A stretch of 64,000 nucleotides of DNA from Naasia sp. (GTDB lineage: Bacteria; Actinomycetota; Actinomycetes; Actinomycetales; Microbacteriaceae), in NCBI RefSeq assembly GCF_025465545.1, contig NZ_JAODMK010000021.1, forward strand, positions 22,917 to 86,916, written 5' to 3'. A program made the translations under genes and the position numbers. This document shows, piece after piece, positions 58,113 to 64,000 of this stretch (the first letter of the stretch is position 1; every line of letters begins with the position of its first letter). Below the pieces are notes generated by a model. The model ran no database searches. It saw nothing but the letters and a program-made list of their open reading frames with translations, and had not been told where the DNA came from.

Positions 58113-58400
58113 TCAGCGGCGGGCGGTGGTCCGACGGTTGGTGACGGCGATCCAGATCAGCAGCACGATGATCGCGCCGATGATGGAGCCGATGATGCCG
58201 GCGGGCTGCAGGAAGCCGTCGCCGGCGTCGGCGCCGAAGAGCACCTTGCCGAGGAAGCCTCCGACGAACGAGCCGATGATCCCGAGGAGGATCGTCATCC
58301 CGATGGAGAGGTTCTGTCGTCCCGGAACGATGAGCCGGGCGACTGCGCCGGCGATCAGCCCGATGACGATGATGGTGATGATGAGCCCGATGGTTCCCAT
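58113..58400 (-). CDS. GlsB/YeaQ/YmgE family membrane protein (second copy)
   Basis: A 95-aa three-helix membrane protein, paralogue of 16684-16959: VIGLIAGAVARLIVPGRQ, LLGIIGSFVGGFLGKVLFGA, GSIIGAIIVLLIWIAVTNRR. Two copies suggest a stress-linked membrane function with dosage or conditional expression. ATG 58398-58400. It is divergent from the response regulator gene. Confidence 0.92.
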   Translation of the reverse strand: MGTIGLIITIIVIGLIAGAVARLIVPGRQNLSIGMTILLGIIGSFVGGFLGKVLFGADAGDGFLQPAGIIGSIIGAIIVLLIWIAVTNRRTTARR

Positions 58401-58484
58401 TGTTCGCCTTCTGTTTGGCGCACGTCGTCGACATGCGATCTGCCCCGGCAGATGCCGGGCTGAGAGTTCTATCTGACCACCTGT

Positions 58485-58506
58485 AAGGGTGTGCCGCTAC
58501 ACCCTT
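58485..58506. promoter_or_regulatory. Inverted repeat upstream of the response-regulator gene
   Basis: AAGGGTGT (58485-58492) and ACACCCTT (58499-58506) form an 8-bp dyad with a GCCGCT spacer, 24 nt before the ATG at 58530. It may be the operator of the response regulator or a hairpin in its leader. Confidence 0.5.
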
Positions 58507-58529
58507 TAGGGGGGTAGCTTTTTAGGACT

Positions 58530-59195
58530 ATGATCCCGCCCGCCAAGCCGATCTGCGTAGCCCTTGTGGACGACTACGACGTGGTGCTCATCGGTCTCGC
58601 GCACATGTTCGACCGGTATCGCGACCGCATCGTGGTCGCGGAGATCGACGCCAACCAGGCCACCAACGACGCGGTCGACATCGTCCTCTACGACTCTTTC
58701 GCGCAGCCGGAGTCGGACCAGGAGGAGATCCGCGAGCTGGTGAAGAATCCGAACGCGAAGAAGGTGGTCGTCTACACCTGGAACTTCGCTCCGGAGCTGG
58801 TGGAGAACGCCCGCCAGCAAGGAGTGAGCGGCTACCTGTCGAAGACGCTGGCGGCGCGCGAGTTGGTGTCTGCCCTGGAGCGGATCCACGCCGGCGAGAA
58901 GATCTTTATGGAAGAACCGCGCCGGGCGAGCAGCGCGAACGGCCTCGACTGGCCGGGGCGCCGTGAGGGCCTGACCGACCGCGAGTCGGAGATCCTCGCC
59001 CTGATCACCCAGGGCAAGAGCAACGCGGAGGTGGCGAAGCTCACCTACCTGAGCCCCAACACGGTGAAGTCGTACATCCGCAACGTGTACCGGAAGATCG
59101 GCGCGGACAGCCGGACCCAGGCGCTGCTCTGGGGCGTGGAGCATGGGTTCACGCCCGATCATCACCGGATCGATCACTGGCGGGGCGGGCCGTAG
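58530..59195 (+). CDS. Orphan LuxR-type response regulator
   Basis: A 221-aa NarL-type response regulator. The receiver domain (1-130) has the acidic pair in ALVDDYDVVL, the phospho-Asp in IVLYDSFAQ, Thr in VVYTWNF and Lys in YLSKTLA. The DNA-binding domain (150-205) is LTDRESEILALITQGKSNAEVAKLTYLSPNTVKSYIRNVYRKIG. No histidine kinase is near, so it is an orphan. The dyad upstream suggests self-control. It converges on the metallopeptidase gene. ATG 58530; AGGA lies only 2 nt upstream, too close for a normal ribosome site. Confidence 0.9.
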   Translation: MIPPAKPICVALVDDYDVVLIGLAHMFDRYRDRIVVAEIDANQATNDAVDIVLYDSFAQPESDQEEIRELVKNPNAKKVVVYTWNFAPELVENARQQGVSGYLSKTLAARELVSALERIHAGEKIFMEEPRRASSANGLDWPGRREGLTDRESEILALITQGKSNAEVAKLTYLSPNTVKSYIRNVYRKIGADSRTQALLWGVEHGFTPDHHRIDHWRGGP

Positions 59196-59237
59196 AACCC
59201 CTTTCGGCTCGTCCAACGCGGCTCTTGCCCCGCGGCT

Positions 59238-60002
59238 CTATTCGACGGGCAGGCAGCCTTCGGTCCCGCCGACTCGTCCATCGTTGAATGCGTCGATCCT
59301 GTCCAGCGGGTCACCATGGCTGTCGATGTCGGTCCATGGGGTCTCGTCGGCGAGGAAGGTCAGCCCGTTGGTGATCTCTGCAGTGTCGCCCTCCTCCCAT
59401 TGGAAGGTCCCGTCGGCGGCGGCGCCGTAGAGCGCCGCCCCGGCGAAGCAGTCCGCCTGCAGCTCCTCCGCGGTCCAGAGCGCGGCGTCGGGGAGCTGCG
59501 CCTGGATCTCGTGGCCCCACTCATGCGCGATGACGAGGTAGATCACCGCGTCGCCGCCGCTCGTGTACAGCTGATCCATCAGGTTCTGATCCCACAGGAT
59601 CGTGTTGTCGGGGATGCAGTAGAACGCGTTGTCCGGCTCGACCGGCTCCCCGCCACAGCCGGGCAGATCGTCCGCTGTGTAGGGGATGAAATCGGCGGGC
59701 GAGTAGTAGGTGCCGCCGTAGTACTCGGCGAAGTGCGTGGCCCAGAACTGGCCGACGACCGAGACGGCGTCCGCGATCTCCTGGTCGATCACCTGGTGGT
59801 CGACGAGGGGTTCGCCGCTCGGCGGCTCGGCTCCCGGCGCGGCGCTCGGGGTCGCGGAAGGAGTGACCTCGATGGTCTGGGGGCTCTGCTCGACCACGGT
59901 GTTCGGCGATGGCTGCGCACCGAAGAGCGCAGCGCACCCGGTGAGGGCGAGGAGCACACCCGCAGCGGATGCGGCAGCGGTGAGGGTGGTTCGGCGGACG
60001 AT
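59238..60002 (-). CDS. Neutral zinc metallopeptidase-like lipoprotein
   Basis: A 254-aa exported protein. The zinc motif is IAHEWGHEIQAQL (HExxH), with Glu in ELQADCFAGAAL as third ligand, as in the YpfJ/neutral zinc metallopeptidase family. GTG 59957 would leave only MLLALTGC, too short for a signal. In-frame upstream codons ATC GTC CGC CGA follow AGGAG at 6 nt (ATC 60000-60002) and give IVRRTTLTAAASAAGVLLAL-TGC, a complete lipoprotein signal. I therefore place the start at a non-standard ATC. Function: surface protease of unknown substrate, Pro/Ser-rich linker near the anchor. Confidence 0.8.
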   Translation of the reverse strand: MVRRTTLTAAASAAGVLLALTGCAALFGAQPSPNTVVEQSPQTIEVTPSATPSAAPGAEPPSGEPLVDHQVIDQEIADAVSVVGQFWATHFAEYYGGTYYSPADFIPYTADDLPGCGGEPVEPDNAFYCIPDNTILWDQNLMDQLYTSGGDAVIYLVIAHEWGHEIQAQLPDAALWTAEELQADCFAGAALYGAAADGTFQWEEGDTAEITNGLTFLADETPWTDIDSHGDPLDRIDAFNDGRVGGTEGCLPVE

Positions 60003-60186
60003 CGGGATCTCCTGTCATGCGGAAGTGGACGACAGTCTGCTGTGTTTCCCGGGTCGCGTCACGGACACGGGCCGGAACCGGTGTGTCGGCCGGCCGACGA
60101 ACGGTGGTTCCCCAGTGGCGCTCCCACCCTTCCGGGGTCACCGCAACCCCTTGCCGGCGCCTGCTGGTCCTCGCTGGGGTAATGGC

Positions 60187-61557
60187 ATGAGCGGCGCGAC
60201 GAGCAGATCCGATGCGGCAGGCGGGGCACCGGCCACGGCGGAGGGGGGCAAGCTCAAGAGAGCCATCACGGGACCCCTGCTGTACGGCTTCATCGTCGGC
60301 GACACCCTCGGCGCCGGCATCTACACCCTGGTGGGCACGATGGCAGCCGATGTGGGCGGGGTCATCTGGCTGCCGCTGGTGATCGCGCTCGTCGTCGCGC
60401 TGCTGACGGCGGGAACCTACGCGGAACTGATCACGAAGTATCCGCACGCCGGCGGAGCTGCCCGCTACGCGGACCGCGCCTTCGGGAAGCCGTACCTGTC
60501 GTTCCTGGTCGGGTTCCTGATGATGGCGTCCGGGATCACGACGGCGGCCGCGCTGGCGAACGCGTTCGCGGGCGACTACCTCAGCGTGCTCCTCCCCCTG
60601 CCCGCCGTCCCCACTGCTCTCGTATTCATCGCGATCCTGATGCTCATCAATCTCTGGGGGGTCCGCGAGTCGCTCTCCGCCAACCTGGTCGCGTCCTTCA
60701 TCGAGGTGACCGGGCTGGTGATCGTGATCTTCTGCGCCGCGGTCCTGCTCGGCAGTGGCGGCGGCGACCCGGCCCGCGTGCTCGAGTTCGCGCCCGATGT
60801 GGCTCCGCTGCAGGGCGCGTTCGCGGCGTCCGTTGTCGCGTTCTTCTCCTTCCTCGGCTTCGAGGCCGCCGCGAACATGGCGGAGGAGGTGCGCAACCCC
60901 TCGAAGGTCTACCCGCGTGCACTGTTCGGCGCACTGTCCACCGCGGCCGTGGTGTACCTGCTCATCGCGCTCGGCGCCGTCACCGTGGTGCCGCCGGCCG
61001 ACCTCGCCAAGTCGACCGGGCCTCTCCTCGACGTGGTCGCCGCCAGCGGCGTCGGAATCCCGCCGTGGATCTTCAGCCTCATCGCCCTCGTGGCGATCTC
61101 GAACGGGGCGCTGCTGTTCATGGTGATGGCGAGCCGGGTGGCGTTCGGCCTCGCCGACACCGGCTTGCTCCCGTCGCCGTTCGCGCGGGTGCTCCCGAAG
61201 CGGCGCACGCCGTGGGTGTCGATCCTCGTCATCGGTGGCGCCACCATGGTGCTCAGCATCTTCGGCGACGTCGGCACGCTGGCGGAGACGACGGTGCTGC
61301 TGCTGCTCCTCGTCTTCATCTCCGCCAACGTCAGCGTGCTCATGCTCAAGAAGGACAAGGTGGAGCACGCGCACTTCACGGTGCCGCGGGTGGTTCCGGT
61401 CCTCGCGATCCTCGCGAGCATCGTGCTGCTCACCCAGCAGAACGGGATCGTGTGGCTCGGTGCTGCCGGGTACGTGGTGGTGGGGACGATTCTGTTCTTC
61501 GCGGCGCGGGGGTCCAGGAAGAGGGCTGCGGAGCGGCGGGCGGAGAGCTCGGGCTAG
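60187..61557 (+). CDS. APC family amino acid permease
   Basis: A 456-aa amino acid/polyamine transporter with twelve membrane helices. Motifs: GPLLYGFIVGDTLGAGIYTLVG, YAELITKYPHAGGAARYADRAFG, and FFSFLGFEAAANMAEEVRNPSKVYPRA. The C-terminal basic tail (RGSRKRAAERRAES) is cytoplasmic. Substrate unknown. The frame extends upstream to 59737, but the ATG at 60187 is chosen because the conserved region starts soon after. No ribosome site is obvious. Followed by the SNF2 gene in the same direction, 69 nt away. Confidence 0.9.
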   Translation: MSGATSRSDAAGGAPATAEGGKLKRAITGPLLYGFIVGDTLGAGIYTLVGTMAADVGGVIWLPLVIALVVALLTAGTYAELITKYPHAGGAARYADRAFGKPYLSFLVGFLMMASGITTAAALANAFAGDYLSVLLPLPAVPTALVFIAILMLINLWGVRESLSANLVASFIEVTGLVIVIFCAAVLLGSGGGDPARVLEFAPDVAPLQGAFAASVVAFFSFLGFEAAANMAEEVRNPSKVYPRALFGALSTAAVVYLLIALGAVTVVPPADLAKSTGPLLDVVAASGVGIPPWIFSLIALVAISNGALLFMVMASRVAFGLADTGLLPSPFARVLPKRRTPWVSILVIGGATMVLSIFGDVGTLAETTVLLLLLVFISANVSVLMLKKDKVEHAHFTVPRVVPVLAILASIVLLTQQNGIVWLGAAGYVVVGTILFFAARGSRKRAAERRAESSG

Positions 61558-61626
61558 ACGGTCTGCGGCCATGACGTCTGGACCTTCAGTACGGTCTCAG
61601 TGCCGTAGCGCAGGTAGCCTGGAAGG

Positions 61627-64000
61627 ATGCCTGCGCACGGTGACGGTCAACCGTTCCTCGACGTGCGCGACATCACCCGACACGTCGGCCTCGGCTCCTT
61701 CGCCCGGGGCCAGGAGTACGCGTCGAGCGGCGCAGTCCTGGACACGAGCTGGGATCCCGAGCACCAGGTGCTCAGCGGGCATGTGAGAGGGACCGCCCGG
61801 GAGCCGTACGAGAGCCGCATCCGCTTCCGACCTGAGCCGGGCGAGGTCAACAGCTCCTGCACCTGTCCCATCGGCGGACGCTGCAAGCACGTCGCGGCCA
61901 CGCTCATCCGACGCAACTTCCTCACCGTTCAGGAGCGGATGACTCCGCCCGTCCCTGAGGAAGCGGCACCCAGTGCGGACCGCACCGAGCCGACGACGCC
62001 GAGCTGGAAGACCGCTGTCGCAGCCCTCACGACTCCTGGGATCAACGGCGACTCCGGGCGGCAGCCGAAGCTTGCTCCGCTGGGACTCCTCTTCGAGGTG
62101 CGGGAGATGGGCGCCCTCCGCGACCGCTGGCGCGGGGCATCCGCGAAGCCGGCGGACAACCGCACTCCAAGCAGTGCGGACCTGCGGCTTGCGGTCCGCC
62201 CCGTGATGCGCAGCGAGTCCGGAAACTGGGTCCGGGGGCAGGTCAACTGGAGCAACGTCGGCCACCACGCCGGGCGCCTGCGGCTCAACTCCGACCACCA
62301 GAGCTGGCTCGGTCAGATCGTCGCCCTCAACCGGTCCAGTCGCTCCACCTTCGGCTACACCGAAGCCGACTGGATCTACCTTGACGACCTCGCCAGCCCC
62401 CTCCTCTGGCCGTTGCTCGCCACCGCCGGCGAGGTCGGTGTCGAGCTGATCACCGGGAAGAAGGGGACGCCGGTCGGTCTCGCTCGCGAGGCCACCATCG
62501 GCATCGAGGTCGTCGCCAGCGCCGACGACGGCACACGCGGCGACCTGCGGGTGGCGCCGTCCGTCCGGATCGATGGCGACCCGCATGCCGTCGAGGCCAC
62601 TCGGCTGATCGGCGACCACGGCCTGTACACCTTCGAACTCGACCCGCTCCCCCGGCTGACGCTCGCACCCGCCGCTGAGCCCTTCACGAGCGAGCAGCGG
62701 CAGCTCCTCGCCACCCGAACGCCGGTGATCGTGCCAGCCGAGGACGCTCCCGAGTTCCTCGCGGAGTACTACCCGAAGCTGCGTCGGACCGTTCCGGTGA
62801 CGAGCCCCGACGCGTCGGTGGAGCTGCCCGAGCCGGTCACGCCCACCCTCGTGCTCACCGCCTCTTACTCCCCCAACCACCACCTCAAGCTCGAGTGGGG
62901 CTGGGCTTACGGGACGACCCGAGCGCCGCTCGTGCAGCCGGCGTTTCACGGTGAAACCTTCCGCGAGCTCGTCGCCGAGCGAGAGTTCCTTGAGCGGACC
63001 CGGGCCGCGCTGCCGGACGTGGCGATCGTCTCCTCGCAGAAGCTCTCCGGGATCGACGCCGCCGAGTTCACCGAGAAGGTGCTCCCCCGTATCCGCGAAC
63101 AGGACGACGTTCGAGTCGACATCGTCGGCGACCAGCCCGACTACCGGGAGCTGACCGGCGCGCCCACACTCAGCGTTTCGACTGTGGAGACGGACAAGCG
63201 GGACTGGTTCGACCTCGGCGTCATGGTCACCGTGGACGGCAAGAAGGTGCCTTTCGGACCGATCTTCAAGGCGCTGGCCAAGGGCCACACCAAGCTGCTG
63301 CTCGTCGACGGCTCCTACCTCTCACTCAAGCAGCCGGTGTTCGACGAGCTCCGCGATCTGCTCACCGAGGCGTCCGTACTGGACGAGTGGGAGACCGGCG
63401 TCCGGATCAGCCGCTTCCAGGCGAGCCTCTGGGCCGACTTCGAGGACCTCGCGGAGGAGACCCAGCAGGCGGTCGCCTGGCGGGAGAGCGTCTCGGGGCT
63501 GCTCGACCTCGCCCAGTCGGGCAGCGTCGCCGCCACTCCCCTGCCGGCCGGCATCAACGCGACCCTTCGGCCCTACCAGCAGGAGGGGTTCAACTGGCTG
63601 GCCTTCCTCTGGGAGCACGATCTCGGAGGAGTCCTCGCCGACGACATGGGCCTCGGCAAGACCCTGCAGACGCTCGCCCTTGTCGCTCACGCCGTGTCGA
63701 AGACCCCCGAGGAGAAGCGGCGTCCGTTCCTCGTCGTCGCACCCACATCCGTGGTGTCCAACTGGATCTCCGAGACGAAGCGGTTCGCACCCGATCTCGT
63801 GGTGGCGGGCATCACCGAGACGGAGCGGAAGTCCGGGCAGTCCGTGCGGGATGCCGCGCACGGAGCGGACCTCGTCATCACCTCCTACGCACTGTTCCGG
63901 CTCGACTTCGAGGGCTACTCGTCGGTGCAGTGGGCCGGCATGGTGCTGGACGAGGCACAGTTCGTGAAGAACGCCGAGTCGAAGGCGCATGAGAGCGCGG
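61627..64000 (+). CDS. SNF2-family DEAD/DEAH helicase with SWIM zinc finger (partial)
   Basis: The first 791 codons; the gene runs past the right edge. The N-terminal SWIM zinc finger is SSCTCPIGGRCKHVAATLI (CxC...CxH). A long bacterial SNF2-type N-terminal region follows to about residue 640. The helicase core begins with RPYQQEGFNWLAFL, DDMGLGKTLQTLAL (Walker A), VVAPTSVVSNW and VLDEAQFVKN (DEAQ, motif II). HepA/RapA-like proteins of this group remodel protein-DNA or polymerase complexes. ATG 61627 follows GGAAGG. The C-terminal helicase half cannot be seen. Confidence 0.93.
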   Translation, partial: MPAHGDGQPFLDVRDITRHVGLGSFARGQEYASSGAVLDTSWDPEHQVLSGHVRGTAREPYESRIRFRPEPGEVNSSCTCPIGGRCKHVAATLIRRNFLTVQERMTPPVPEEAAPSADRTEPTTPSWKTAVAALTTPGINGDSGRQPKLAPLGLLFEVREMGALRDRWRGASAKPADNRTPSSADLRLAVRPVMRSESGNWVRGQVNWSNVGHHAGRLRLNSDHQSWLGQIVALNRSSRSTFGYTEADWIYLDDLASPLLWPLLATAGEVGVELITGKKGTPVGLAREATIGIEVVASADDGTRGDLRVAPSVRIDGDPHAVEATRLIGDHGLYTFELDPLPRLTLAPAAEPFTSEQRQLLATRTPVIVPAEDAPEFLAEYYPKLRRTVPVTSPDASVELPEPVTPTLVLTASYSPNHHLKLEWGWAYGTTRAPLVQPAFHGETFRELVAEREFLERTRAALPDVAIVSSQKLSGIDAAEFTEKVLPRIREQDDVRVDIVGDQPDYRELTGAPTLSVSTVETDKRDWFDLGVMVTVDGKKVPFGPIFKALAKGHTKLLLVDGSYLSLKQPVFDELRDLLTEASVLDEWETGVRISRFQASLWADFEDLAEETQQAVAWRESVSGLLDLAQSGSVAATPLPAGINATLRPYQQEGFNWLAFLWEHDLGGVLADDMGLGKTLQTLALVAHAVSKTPEEKRRPFLVVAPTSVVSNWISETKRFAPDLVVAGITETERKSGQSVRDAAHGADLVITSYALFRLDFEGYSSVQWAGMVLDEAQFVKNAESKAHESA

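Overview
The window is very GC-rich (about 70 percent by eye), densely coded and full of GTG starts and 4-nt stop/start overlaps. Gene order and protein types (pafB-pafC-tatA-tatC-helY, FKBP lipoprotein, trmI, PAC2 protein, DUF222/HNH endonuclease, GlsB-type membrane proteins) point to an actinobacterium, most likely of the family Microbacteriaceae. It is chromosomal: there is a tRNA-Leu, many housekeeping genes, and no phage, plasmid, CRISPR or intact insertion sequence that I can see.

Layout. 1-9.7 kb is conserved core, mostly on the minus strand: helY (cut by the window edge), tatC, tatA, a small membrane protein, pafC, pafB, an FKBP lipoprotein, trmI, a HAD phosphatase, a PAC2 protein, a GNAT protein, uppP and a CBS protein. 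No proteasome or pupylation gene lies between trmI and pafB. 9.9-22.2 kb holds a TetR regulator, an SGNH-GAF fusion, an M20 peptidase, tRNA-Leu(GAG), RNase HI, a LicD/methyltransferase fusion with a coiled-coil partner, a PAP2/diacylglycerol-kinase fusion, an aldo/keto reductase and a DUF4012 membrane protein. 22.2-27.9 kb is a minus-strand operon for flavin electron transfer (ferric-reductase-like protein, FMN-binding protein, ApbE) joined to a GCS2/ATP-grasp fusion ligase; a remnant of a class-II amidotransferase gene follows. 28-39 kb holds metabolic and transport genes: PEP-mutase-like enzyme, CDF transporter, kinase, hydrolase, a glyoxalase-DUF3253 fusion, a GH65 disaccharide phosphorylase coupled to a HAD phosphatase, NAD(P)HX epimerase with a tandemly duplicated 5' end, mycoredoxin and a HhH-GPD glycosylase.

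39.1-46.4 kb is the least stable part: a repeat element also seen at 33 kb, a decayed ABC substrate-binding gene, a LuxR regulator, an HNH endonuclease, a DUF2071 gene with an in-frame stop, and an ArsR/SRPBCC pair with a palindrome over the regulator's start codon.

46.4-57 kb is the most distinctive region: a ten-gene minus-strand operon read away from a divergent FadR-type regulator. It encodes an isoaspartyl-peptidase-like hydrolase, a sugar-type (CUT2) ABC transporter with two permeases, a pyridoxamine-oxidase-fold protein, an SDR, an M20 peptidase and two paralogous amidohydrolase-2 proteins, of which one keeps and one has lost every metal ligand. A perfect 13-bp palindrome lies between regulator and operon. 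The substrate is unknown; this is my best candidate for an undescribed system. 57-64 kb ends with a DUF2510/G5/excalibur protein, a GlsB-type protein, an orphan response regulator, a zinc metallopeptidase lipoprotein with a probable ATC start, an amino-acid permease and an SNF2 helicase cut by the window end.
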